Assembly: GCA_021735725.1 (NCBI GenBank)
Contig: JAIPGS010000003.1
Span: 1 to 31,056 of the forward strand
Direction: 5' to 3'
Source of the DNA: Candidatus Babeliales bacterium
GTDB lineage: Bacteria; Babelota; Babeliae; Babelales; CAIQNR01
DNA: 31,056 nucleotides
The position numbers were made by a program, and so were the translations under genes. Of this stretch, positions 23,320 through 30,591 are shown one piece after another. How positions within the stretch are numbered: position 1 is the stretch's first letter; every line of letters begins with the position of its first letter. Below the pieces are notes generated by a model. The model was not told where the DNA came from. It worked only from the letters and a program-made list of their open reading frames with translations, and searched no databases.

Positions 23320-24597
23320 ATGAAAAAATTATTATTTATAAGTATATTTATCTGTAACATGTTTTTACATGCAGGAACAAATATACTTCATCAAAACATT
23401 GATAATCCTGTCGCATTGGAAACAATACTTAATGAATATGCAGCTGAAGGACATCATGATAAAATTCTTAAGTTAATGAGTGAATATGATGATACAAAAG
23501 ATGGAGATACTCCTTTTCATTTAGCTATTAGAAACCGTCAACAACAATCATGTATTATTCTTTCTAGATATCTTGCGTCTTATCTTAGAGAAACAATCAG
23601 GAATAGAGGTAGCAACTTAACATTAAAAGAGCTTGCTTTACGTATGCGTTTTGGTGAAATATTCTATTTATTTGAAAAACCTTTATCAACCGATAACCTT
23701 ATGCTTCGTTTTCCTCAAACACCTTCTCAAGTAGCTTCCCGACAACATTCAAAAGCCGCAACTCCATCAACTTCTCAAGGAGAATCTCCAAGTGATGAAG
23801 AACCTCTTTATGCAGAAGTATTATCAGCAAAAAAATCTTCTGCTGCGCAGTTTTTTGAAACTCTAAGAAAAAAATTTAAAAGACCGAATTCATCTGAAAA
23901 AAAAGCTCCACCTCTCCCACAAAGAACTCCTCTTAATTCAAGATCTCGATCTCTTCCAGAAATTTTGGTACGGCCACAAAACAATGCTGAACAAGACAGA
24001 ACACAATCTGTTCCAAATCAACATTTTCAACCTATTGTTACACGTGAAGGGCATGATGCCAGAGAAACATATCCTACAAATCAACCGTCTTCTAAACAGT
24101 TTAAAAAAAGACCTCAATCTGTTCCAACAATTTTAGAAGCAGACGAAGAATTAAAAGAATTGACTCAAAGAATTTTATCAGCTCCCCCTGTTCCAAGACA
24201 ATTTGAATTTGCAAAAATTGATGATTCTCATAATAACAGCAGCGAAGAAAATGTTTCCGACCAAGGGCATATTTACGATGACCCAAAACAATTCAAATCT
24301 TTGATGAAGAATAAGGAAAAAGAACCTGAACATAATTACTATAACGCAGAAATATTATTTCCTGAATTAAGGCCTGAAGCTCCATCTACATCAGAAGCAG
24401 CAGAAGCAGCAAGATATAACCACAACTCATCTCAATTCGGATTTGATGCAGCATACGGGGGCGACGACGACGACAATAATAACAACTATTTTGATGCAGC
24501 ATACGGGGGCGACGACGACAATAATGAAAAATATGACCATAATTCATCTCAATTCGGATTTAGAGATGATAATGAAGAAGATGACTACATGCTATAA
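23320..24597 (+). CDS. Exported protein with ankyrin-like repeats and eukaryotic-type signalling motifs (candidate effector)
   Basis: A 425-residue protein with a Sec-type signal peptide (about 1-18). Residues about 28-125 resemble degenerate ankyrin repeats, clearest at DGDTPFHLA (61-69). The rest is low-complexity and probably disordered, apart from short motifs. These are EPLYAEV (Y164, EPIYA-like), KKAPPLPQRTP (194-204, fitting both SH3 ligand classes), RSRSLP (208-213), RTQSVP (227-232), RPQSVP (264-269), GHIYDDP (Y319) and NYYNAEI (340/341). The three R-x-x-S-x-P sites match the 14-3-3 mode I style, RSRSLP exactly. The tail is acidic, with tandem DAAYGG repeats. The start has a proper gap from AAAGG, and a terminator follows. 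A host-directed role is inferred from motif clustering; no homologue was identified and secretion beyond the inner membrane is not shown. Confidence 0.8.
   Translation: MKKLLFISIFICNMFLHAGTNILHQNIDNPVALETILNEYAAEGHHDKILKLMSEYDDTKDGDTPFHLAIRNRQQQSCIILSRYLASYLRETIRNRGSNLTLKELALRMRFGEIFYLFEKPLSTDNLMLRFPQTPSQVASRQHSKAATPSTSQGESPSDEEPLYAEVLSAKKSSAAQFFETLRKKFKRPNSSEKKAPPLPQRTPLNSRSRSLPEILVRPQNNAEQDRTQSVPNQHFQPIVTREGHDARETYPTNQPSSKQFKKRPQSVPTILEADEELKELTQRILSAPPVPRQFEFAKIDDSHNNSSEENVSDQGHIYDDPKQFKSLMKNKEKEPEHNYYNAEILFPELRPEAPSTSEAAEAARYNHNSSQFGFDAAYGGDDDDNNNNYFDAAYGGDDDNNEKYDHNSSQFGFRDDNEEDDYML
24421..24561 (+). repeat. Nested tandem and flanking repeats in the acidic tail
   Basis: A 30-base word starting TTTGATGCAGCATACGGGGG occurs at 24442 and again at 24490, a 48-base (16-codon) step encoding DAAYGGDDD. 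The pair is enclosed by near-identical copies of an AACTCATCTCAATTCGGATT-type word, at about 24424 and 24541, encoding NSSQFGF. The arrangement suggests recent slippage or duplication within the coding frame. Confidence 0.85.
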
Positions 24598-24636
24598 TAC
24601 ATTTCAAAAATCTCTAAAAATATAAAATCTAATTTT

Positions 24637-24670
24637 AAGAAAGAGCATGCTTTGCATGCTTTTCTTTTTA
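24637..24670 (+). terminator. Rho-independent terminator after the effector-like gene
   Basis: GAGCATGC and GCATGCTT pair around a TTT loop, extended by A-T and G-T pairs, with TTTTCTTTTTA after. It lies 40 bases after the stop codon and before tatD on the same strand, so tatD likely has its own promoter. Confidence 0.7.
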
Positions 24671-24745
24671 TCTGCTTACATGATATCATATATCTCAAGA
24701 AACTTTTTTCGTATTTGATGTATTTTACAGATTATAAGGATTGCT

Positions 24746-25549
24746 ATGCTTATTGATACTCATTGCCATATCAACATTATGATAAAAAAAGATTTTGATG
24801 TTCCTTTACCTCAAAATTTTAAAGAACTTACAACTCCTCTTATTGAAGACTGTAAACATGCAGGTGTTACAAAAATTATCAATGTTGGAACCAGTGTGTC
24901 TGAAAGTATAAATTGTATTACCCTTGCTCAAAATTATAGCACTCTATGGGCAACTATTGGATTACATCCTAATGATGCTGATGAAAATTGGAAAAAAGAT
25001 ATCGAAAGCTTTAAAAAATTACTACAAAATCCTCAAAATAAAATTGTAGGAATCGGAGAAATAGGTCTCGATTATCATTATCCAGATCATAATAAAATAT
25101 TTCAACAGACTGTTTTTGAAGCGCAGATACAATTAGCGCTTGATCATGATCTACCCATTGTTATACACACACGTGACGCTGGACAAGATGTTTTGAATAT
25201 TCTTGAAACATACAAATCTGAAAAATTACGTGGCGTTATTCATTGTTTTTCTGAAGATCTTGCGTTTGCAGAGCGCGCCATTGCCCTCAATTTTGTTTTA
25301 GGAATTGGAGGGCCTCTTACTTATCCAAAAAATAATGAGCTTAGAAAAGTATTCACCACTGTTCCTCTTGATACAATAGTTCTTGAAACTGATGCTCCTT
25401 TTTTACCTCCTCAAGAAATGCGTGGTAAAAAAAATAATCCAGCAAATATAAAAATTATTGCTCACTATTTAGCTAAAATAAGAAATATTTCTTTTGAAAC
25501 AGTTGCCCACACAACAACTGATACGGCTGAAAAACTTTTTAAAATTTAA
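24746..25549 (+). CDS. tatD: TatD-family metal-dependent deoxyribonuclease
   Basis: A 267-residue amidohydrolase-type protein. TatD proteins are Mg-dependent 3'-5' exonucleases linked to DNA repair and turnover. The metal ligands are in place: DTHCH at residues 4-8, GEIGLDYHYPD with its Glu, VIHTRDA, HCFSED, and ETDAPFLPP near the C terminus, followed by the family NNPANI. Length is typical (about 260). The start ATG has AAGGA seven bases upstream. The stop at 25549 is one base from the end of the convergent membrane-protein gene at 25551. Substrate specificity against other TatD paralogues such as YcfH cannot be told here. Confidence 0.93.
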   Translation: MLIDTHCHINIMIKKDFDVPLPQNFKELTTPLIEDCKHAGVTKIINVGTSVSESINCITLAQNYSTLWATIGLHPNDADENWKKDIESFKKLLQNPQNKIVGIGEIGLDYHYPDHNKIFQQTVFEAQIQLALDHDLPIVIHTRDAGQDVLNILETYKSEKLRGVIHCFSEDLAFAERAIALNFVLGIGGPLTYPKNNELRKVFTTVPLDTIVLETDAPFLPPQEMRGKKNNPANIKIIAHYLAKIRNISFETVAHTTTDTAEKLFKI

Positions 25550-25550
25550 A

Positions 25551-25760
25551 TTAAATTCGGCATATTAAAAATACACATGCTTTAAAAGCAGGCAATGCAA
25601 GACCTAAACAAAGAAAAAAAGCAATAATAAGCATGATAGTTTTATGTAAACACCACTTATAAGACATCTTACTTGATTGCTCATAAATATAAAAAAATGC
25701 TGGAATTACAAACAAAAAAAGACATACAAGGCCAATTAAAACAGTACACTGACAATCCAT
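25551..25760 (-). CDS. Small two-pass membrane protein, unknown
   Basis: A 69-residue product starting MDCQCTVLIGLVCLF with two hydrophobic segments (about 5-25 and 43-65) separated by a short basic loop containing SYKWCLHKT. The longer frame to 25838 overlaps the upstream gene out of frame, so the ATG at 25760, seven bases after that gene's stop, is chosen. The ribosome-binding site is weak (GGTGAT), which suggests coupling to the upstream gene. No family was recognised. It is convergent and nearly touching tatD. Confidence 0.55.
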   Translation of the reverse strand: MDCQCTVLIGLVCLFLFVIPAFFYIYEQSSKMSYKWCLHKTIMLIIAFFLCLGLALPAFKACVFLICRI

Positions 25761-25767
25761 AATACTA

Positions 25768-26352
25768 TCACCATCTACTCGTATATGAATCAATTTGCTC
25801 TTCTGCTGTATCAGATTCCAAACGTTCAGGAAGAGCACTCTCTTTACAACGCCCTCCTAAAATTTCAAGTACCAATAAACCAAAAATTGCAATACGTGTT
25901 AAATAACCAATACAAATATCAGATAATGTCATAACGGATACATAAGGTACTTTTAATACAAGAAGTGCTAATGCAATTGCTACAAAATACACAGTAATAA
26001 CTGCAACTACAAGGCGTGTTTGAATCATTCCATCTGCATATTTATGGCGTATATATCTATCAACGGCAAGTAAAAATCCATGTAACGCTGCCGCACACAC
26101 CACATAGGGAATAACGACTTTAGTAAACGGAAGAGTTAGAGACTGAGGCAGGAAGTGCAAAACAATCATTCCTCCACAAACAATTCCCATTCCAACAGAA
26201 ATCCATTTAATAATTTTTTTCCATCCCAGTTCAGACTTAACACACCAATGACTGACTCCATATGAAGCCACAACTAAAAGAACCCATAACACAAAAAGGG
26301 CCCCCAAATGAAGCATTGCTTCGCTCATGAAACCCTGAATTTTTACTAACAT
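25768..26352 (-). CDS. Multi-pass membrane protein, unknown
   Basis: A 194-residue protein with about five hydrophobic segments and a short charged C terminus (LPERLESDTAEEQIDSYTSRW). The start has AAGGAT just upstream, six bases before the ATG. It is followed by the small membrane protein at 25551, probably a two-gene unit. No known transporter or receptor signature was seen; an auxiliary envelope or transport subunit would fit equally well. The upstream interval 26353-26503 is AT-rich and holds the promoter of the plus-strand gene. Confidence 0.65.
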   Translation of the reverse strand: MLVKIQGFMSEAMLHLGALFVLWVLLVVASYGVSHWCVKSELGWKKIIKWISVGMGIVCGGMIVLHFLPQSLTLPFTKVVIPYVVCAAALHGFLLAVDRYIRHKYADGMIQTRLVVAVITVYFVAIALALLVLKVPYVSVMTLSDICIGYLTRIAIFGLLVLEILGGRCKESALPERLESDTAEEQIDSYTSRW

Positions 26353-26429
26353 ATATATCCTTCTCTCCCTGTTTCCACCGTTTTGTATAGATATAACATC
26401 TATGTATTTAAATTTTCAATATATTAAAA

Positions 26430-26458
26430 AAGACAAGCAAGCAATTATTTGCTATAAT
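26430..26458 (+). promoter_or_regulatory. Candidate promoter of the small interrupted gene
   Basis: AAGACA (26430-26435) and a perfect TATAAT (26453-26458) are 17 bases apart, 46 bases before the ATG at 26504. The -35 box keeps only GACA of the consensus. Confidence 0.45.
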
Positions 26459-26503
26459 ACTTCTCTATAAGCTTATTCACAATATAAAATAAAGAAACTG
26501 ATC

Positions 26504-26797
26504 ATGAAAAAAATATTTTTTATAATGCTCTTATTATTTCAAACATCCTCTCTTTTTTCTGAAACAACAACTTCTGTTAACGTACATGATAAAAAGGACC
26601 TAACTTTTATTCTAAAAGATGGAAAAGAAATACCTATTACTGACCCAGTACTAAAAAAACAACTTTAAGATATTGCAGATGAATATCTTAAAGCTCTTGA
26701 AGCTGAGAAAGCTAAAAAAAAGAAAAAAGAGCAAGAAGAACTAAAAGCTGTTCTTGCTATAGGTCTTTTCATAGGTCTGCTTAGTGTATTAAAATAA
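26504..26797 (+). pseudogene. Small exported protein gene interrupted by an in-frame TAA
   Basis: The frame opens with a signal peptide (MKKIFFIMLLLFQTSSLFS), runs 54 codons to TAA at 26666-26668, then continues uninterrupted in the same frame for 42 codons to TAA at 26795-26797. The second part reads DIADEYLKALEAEKAKKKKK and ends in a hydrophobic segment, AVLAIGLFIGLLSVLK, a sensible C-terminal half. It has no ATG, GTG or TTG of its own in frame. A single change, such as CAA to TAA, would explain the break. Readthrough or a short functional 54-residue peptide remain possible. A good promoter lies upstream, so the locus is probably still transcribed. Function is unknown. Confidence 0.6.
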
Positions 26798-26885
26798 TAT
26801 TATAATTCTCAAAAATAAAATATTGTCGAGCTTTTATAATGATTATGATATCCTTTTAAAGTAATATTTTGAAAGGATATTTTAT

Positions 26886-28283
26886 ATGAATACGGAATTT
26901 TTATTAGCTTTTTCTGTTTATGGTCTAATTCTTGCTATAATTAGTTACTCATTTTATAAAAAAAGTAAAAACGCACAAGATTTTATGCTTGGAAATCGAT
27001 CACTTAATTATGTAGCAACAGCAATCGCCACTCATTCAAGCGATATGAGTATTTGGTTATTTATGGGACTGCCTGGTTCTGTGTATCTTTTTGGCATGAA
27101 ACAAGCATGGATTCCGGTTGGTCTTGTCTGTGGAATGTTTTTAACATGGCACTACGTTGCCCAACAGTTACGAACAGCGACAGAAAAATATAATAGCTAT
27201 ACTCTTTCTTCGTACTTTGAAAAAAGATTTAATGATACAAGTGGATCTTTACGATTAATCAGTGCTTTTTTAGCATTACTCTTTTTTGTTTTTTATATTT
27301 CATCTGGTCTTGTTGCAATGGGAAACATGTTTGAATCTGTTTTTCATATTGATTATTATTGTGGTACGTTTATTGGACTTCTTATAACGCTTATTTATAC
27401 ACTTGCTGGTGGCTTTATTGGTGTTGCATGGTGCGACCTTTTTCAGGGACTTTTTTTACTTATTATGATTATGTTAGTTCCTTTTTTTGGATACCAACTT
27501 TTACCAAATGGATGGACAACAATTACAGATGTTGCACATCTTAAATCTATCTCTCTTTCTATGATTCCTCATTCTTTTAAAGAAATAATCTCATGCGTAC
27601 TTCTTGCAACAAGTTGGGGACTTGGTTATTTTGGACAACCACATATTTTAGTAAATTTTATGGGAAGCAAAAGTGGCTCTTCCATAAAGAAAGCAAAATA
27701 TATTGGAATGACCTGGCAATGTATCACCTTAAGCGCTGCAGTACTCGTTGGGCTTATTGGAATTGGACTTTTTACCAACACACTTACAAATAATGAACTT
27801 ATTTTTGTAGAAATGGTTCAGCTCCTTTTTTCTCCATTCATTGCAGGGTTTGTATTATGTGCTATTATTGCAGCAGGGCTAACAACCATTGACACACAAA
27901 TACTCGTTTCAGGATCTATTTTTGCAGAAGATATTTATAAACAATTTTTTAATAAAAAAGCAACAGACAAAAAAATGCTTTTCATTTCCCGTGCGGGTGT
28001 TATTATTATCTCTCTCATTAGTTTTGTAATTGCATGCACACGAATTAGCTCTGTTTATGGACTTGTTGATTATGCTTGGACAGGACTGGGGAGTTCATTT
28101 GGACCGGTTATTTTAACATCACTTTATTGCAAAAAAATTACAAAACATGGTACAATTGTTGGAATGATTGTGGGTGGTTTAATTGCTGCTTTATGGCCAT
28201 GGGCAGGGAGTACTATTCCTGCGATGATTCCTGGTTTTTTTAGTAACTTAACAATAATCTTATTACTATCGAAGAAAAAATAA
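26886..28283 (+). CDS. Sodium:solute symporter, PutP-like (proline-type)
   Basis: A 465-residue inner-membrane protein of the SSS family with about 13 hydrophobic segments. Signature regions are THSSDMSIWLFMGLPG, LAGGFIGVAWCDLFQG, GYFGQPHILVNFMG and TTIDTQILVSGSIFAEDIYK. Another is the C-terminal YAWTGLGSSFGPVILTSLYCKK, which resembles the PutP end. The family imports proline, sugars, nucleosides or vitamins with Na+. Length is a little below PutP (about 500). The start ATG has AAGGATATTTTAT upstream. The next gene begins three bases after the stop. Import of a host metabolite, possibly proline, is the likely role; the substrate is inferred. Confidence 0.9.
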   Translation: MNTEFLLAFSVYGLILAIISYSFYKKSKNAQDFMLGNRSLNYVATAIATHSSDMSIWLFMGLPGSVYLFGMKQAWIPVGLVCGMFLTWHYVAQQLRTATEKYNSYTLSSYFEKRFNDTSGSLRLISAFLALLFFVFYISSGLVAMGNMFESVFHIDYYCGTFIGLLITLIYTLAGGFIGVAWCDLFQGLFLLIMIMLVPFFGYQLLPNGWTTITDVAHLKSISLSMIPHSFKEIISCVLLATSWGLGYFGQPHILVNFMGSKSGSSIKKAKYIGMTWQCITLSAAVLVGLIGIGLFTNTLTNNELIFVEMVQLLFSPFIAGFVLCAIIAAGLTTIDTQILVSGSIFAEDIYKQFFNKKATDKKMLFISRAGVIIISLISFVIACTRISSVYGLVDYAWTGLGSSFGPVILTSLYCKKITKHGTIVGMIVGGLIAALWPWAGSTIPAMIPGFFSNLTIILLLSKKK

Positions 28284-28286
28284 TTT

Positions 28287-28814
28287 ATGAAGTTTCTTTT
28301 ATTAACATCTTTAATGTTTACACCCTCTCTTTACACATTTCAATCTTTAAAAAAACAAATTTCAGGTTCATCACCTCAAACAGTACTAATTCCCGATACC
28401 ATGCAGCTTACAATTTTACCTCAGCCACAACAACATACTGACTCAGTATTAAAATCAAAAATAATTATTCAGACTTTATCACTTCAAACCTTATTAGAAA
28501 TAATACAAGAAAAATCTAACCATCTTCCAGAAGTTACCCCGGAAAAAGAGATAAATGATTTTTTTAATCTTTTTAGAGATAATATAAAGACCTCTTCCCA
28601 TAATAAATTTCATGCATTCGTGGATGAAACGCTCCATTATTTAGAAGAAGAAACAACTCAAGAAGAGATAAAAATGAGAAATAATGTCAAAAAATTATTC
28701 TCTCAATTTTGCATTGCCATTCCAAAAACAGATTCTGTTTTTTCTGAACAAGAAAAAACAATCATTAATAAAATAATCTCTCTTTACGAATGCAAAATAA
28801 TTCCGTCAATTTAA
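28287..28814 (+). CDS. Small exported protein, unknown
   Basis: A 175-residue protein with a short signal peptide (MKFLLLTSLMFTPSLYTF, about 1-18), a polar Gln/Pro-rich stretch (ILPQPQQHTD) and helical segments such as SLQTLLEIIQEKSNHLPE. It ends FSEQEKTIINKIISLYECK. No family was recognised. It begins three bases after the symporter stop with only a weak ribosome-binding site, so translation is probably coupled. The next secreted gene at 28927 has its own promoter candidate and is not an obvious paralogue. Confidence 0.65.
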   Translation: MKFLLLTSLMFTPSLYTFQSLKKQISGSSPQTVLIPDTMQLTILPQPQQHTDSVLKSKIIIQTLSLQTLLEIIQEKSNHLPEVTPEKEINDFFNLFRDNIKTSSHNKFHAFVDETLHYLEEETTQEEIKMRNNVKKLFSQFCIAIPKTDSVFSEQEKTIINKIISLYECKIIPSI

Positions 28815-28851
28815 TAACATTAAGCTTAAATCCCTCACTACAAAGGGTTAT

Positions 28852-28879
28852 TTGACAAAATCTTTATTTATGTTATCCT
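28852..28879 (+). promoter_or_regulatory. Candidate promoter of the exported protein at 28927
   Basis: A perfect TTGACA (28852-28857) and TATCCT (28874-28879) are 16 bases apart, 47 bases before the ATG at 28927. Box quality is the best of the plus-strand promoters in the window. Confidence 0.55.
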
Positions 28880-28926
28880 ATTTGTAATATAATCAATTAA
28901 TAAAACTACTGTAAATGGAGATACTC

Positions 28927-30078
28927 ATGAAAAAAGAACTAATTTTAAGCTTATTGTGTTTGTTTGGCCTTTTTAAATCATACGGTGCCGAATATGTACA
29001 TTCACAATTATTATCTAAAAAATGTACATTTAGACCAATAACACCAGACATTGATACACAAGAAGAACTAGATGGGGATGAAGATCAAGAATTGGAAGAA
29101 GCATTAGAAATACAAACTATTAATGAAAATAAAATAAAAACATTATTTACAACTTTAATACCAATAACTTGTCAGGATTTAGTATCGAAACAAAAAGCTA
29201 TTAAACCTTCCATTAAAACTTACGAAATACCAAAAAAATATATCGCTGATTTAGACAAAATACATACCGCTCTTGAACATTTACGCACAAGTTGTTTTAG
29301 TTTTGACCAATTAAGAGGTACTTATAAACAATACCAAGAAGAAAATATTTTTTATTTTGAAGTTATTGCAGAAGTTATTAACGATTCATTAAATAAATCA
29401 ATATTAAAAAATCTTATGGTCACTGATAAAACAAAAGAGCAAGAATTTCAATTTCGCTATATTACATCTGGAAGTATGTCAACAAGCCTACAAAAAGATT
29501 TAGAAAAACCTTTAGATATTCTTTTTGAAAATCTTCATATCATAGCAGAATTGTATTTTATTCACCAAGTGCACGAGGTATTATCTCAATTAGAAACTCC
29601 TGATGCCAAACCAAATATTAAAACTGAATTGGAAAAATATATTAAAAATTCTGTAGAGTTTTCTGAAATTTTAAACTTATATTGTACAGGAAAAACACCT
29701 AAAAAAGTAACTATAAAGAAAGATAAAGAAATTAAACAATTTACCTATTTTGGCAAAACAGAACAATCTTCTTTTGATAAAATTTCTGATTATGCCAATA
29801 GATTAAAAAGATTATTAATACACAATCCCATTTCTATAGGGAATTTAAAATACCTATTAAATAGAATAATTAATGACATAGAAACAAAAGCTGTATCAAT
29901 GAACGAAGAACAAAAAAGACCATTCCTGATGGCATTAGGATTTTTTGATCAAATAGACTCTATTTTAGAAACAACAGAAGATGAAAGCACTCTTTCACCT
30001 AAAGTAGCTGCTCAGATAAATACACTCATTAATTTACATCAAGAATCAATACTTCTATTTGATATTGGTGTTTTATAA
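28927..30078 (+). CDS. Exported helical protein, unknown
   Basis: A 383-residue protein with a signal peptide (MKKELILSLLCLFGLFKSYG, about 1-20) and a mature part that is highly charged and mostly helical. An acidic patch reads DGDEDQELEEALEIQ; other stretches include LDKIHTALEHLRTS and FFDQIDSILETTEDES. No membrane segment follows the signal, and no conserved domain was recognised. ATG at 28927 is chosen over the ATG at 28915 because GGAG lies between them, seven bases upstream of 28927. A bidirectional terminator follows. Lineage-specific exported proteins of this kind are common in host-associated bacteria, but a function is not claimed. Confidence 0.72.
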   Translation: MKKELILSLLCLFGLFKSYGAEYVHSQLLSKKCTFRPITPDIDTQEELDGDEDQELEEALEIQTINENKIKTLFTTLIPITCQDLVSKQKAIKPSIKTYEIPKKYIADLDKIHTALEHLRTSCFSFDQLRGTYKQYQEENIFYFEVIAEVINDSLNKSILKNLMVTDKTKEQEFQFRYITSGSMSTSLQKDLEKPLDILFENLHIIAELYFIHQVHEVLSQLETPDAKPNIKTELEKYIKNSVEFSEILNLYCTGKTPKKVTIKKDKEIKQFTYFGKTEQSSFDKISDYANRLKRLLIHNPISIGNLKYLLNRIINDIETKAVSMNEEQKRPFLMALGFFDQIDSILETTEDESTLSPKVAAQINTLINLHQESILLFDIGVL

Positions 30079-30090
30079 AAAGTTATTAAC

Positions 30091-30127
30091 AAAAAAAGAC
30101 GTGGATAATTATCCACGTCTTTTTTTT
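30091..30127. terminator. Bidirectional rho-independent terminator
   Basis: GACGTGGATAA and TTATCCACGTC form a perfect palindrome with no loop mismatch, bounded by seven A on the left and eight T on the right. It lies between the convergent genes at 28927-30078 and 30109-30582 and can end transcription from both sides. The stop codon of the minus-strand gene lies inside it. Confidence 0.92.
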
Positions 30128-30582
30128 AGTCGTGTAACACCGCGATCTAAATAAATATGTGAAAATGCCCCGATTGCAAAAAATAAAGCATCGATTAAAA
30201 GTATTTTTTGATGGTAAGGATATGATTGACCGCACAAATAAGCAGCTCCCCCTGAAATAAGAATAATAAACCATGGGCGATGAAAAAGCCCTCTATGATT
30301 AGCAAGAACAGGAAGTAATGCAAGAAAAGTTACCCATATAAAAATTCCTGTCTGGCGTTGCCACCATAAAAAAAGAAGTAATGGTGTAATACTATGATAA
30401 AAAAGAATTTGCCCTTGGCTTTTAGTGTCTACATCCGGAAATAATGCTCCTATAAGTGCACAAAAAAACCATTGAATGGTAATTTCAATATGAGGATGTG
30501 GCATAATAAAATGAGTGATACCAACAAGTGTTATTGCAAATACTACTGCTCCTGCCCCCATATGAGCTTTATATCCAGGCAT
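30109..30582 (-). CDS. YdjM/DUF457-type membrane-bound metal-dependent hydrolase-like protein
   Basis: A 157-residue inner-membrane protein with four or five hydrophobic segments. The metal-type motifs of the family are visible: YKAHMGAG near the N terminus, FPDVDTKSQG, HRGLFHRP and SHIYLDRGV. E. coli YdjM is LexA-regulated; the biochemical activity of the family is poorly defined. The start has AAGGAG seven bases upstream, and the gene begins nine bases after the SpoIID-like gene's stop, so the two are cotranscribed. Its last codons lie in the terminator palindrome. No LexA box was seen, though the promoter lies beyond the window. Confidence 0.8.
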   Translation of the reverse strand: MPGYKAHMGAGAVVFAITLVGITHFIMPHPHIEITIQWFFCALIGALFPDVDTKSQGQILFYHSITPLLLFLWWQRQTGIFIWVTFLALLPVLANHRGLFHRPWFIILISGGAAYLCGQSYPYHQKILLIDALFFAIGAFSHIYLDRGVTRLKKRRG

Positions 30583-30591
30583 ACATTCTCC

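Noticed and set aside
26504..26797. Reassignment of TAA to a sense codon
   Set aside because: TAA is the normal stop of many intact genes in the window, such as those for the YdjM-type protein, PutP-like symporter and DUF58, so code change cannot explain two interrupted frames.
27359..27793. Short plus-strand frames inside the symporter gene
   Set aside because: They are out-of-frame shadows rich in Trp and Cys, with no ribosome-binding site, within an intact PutP-like gene.
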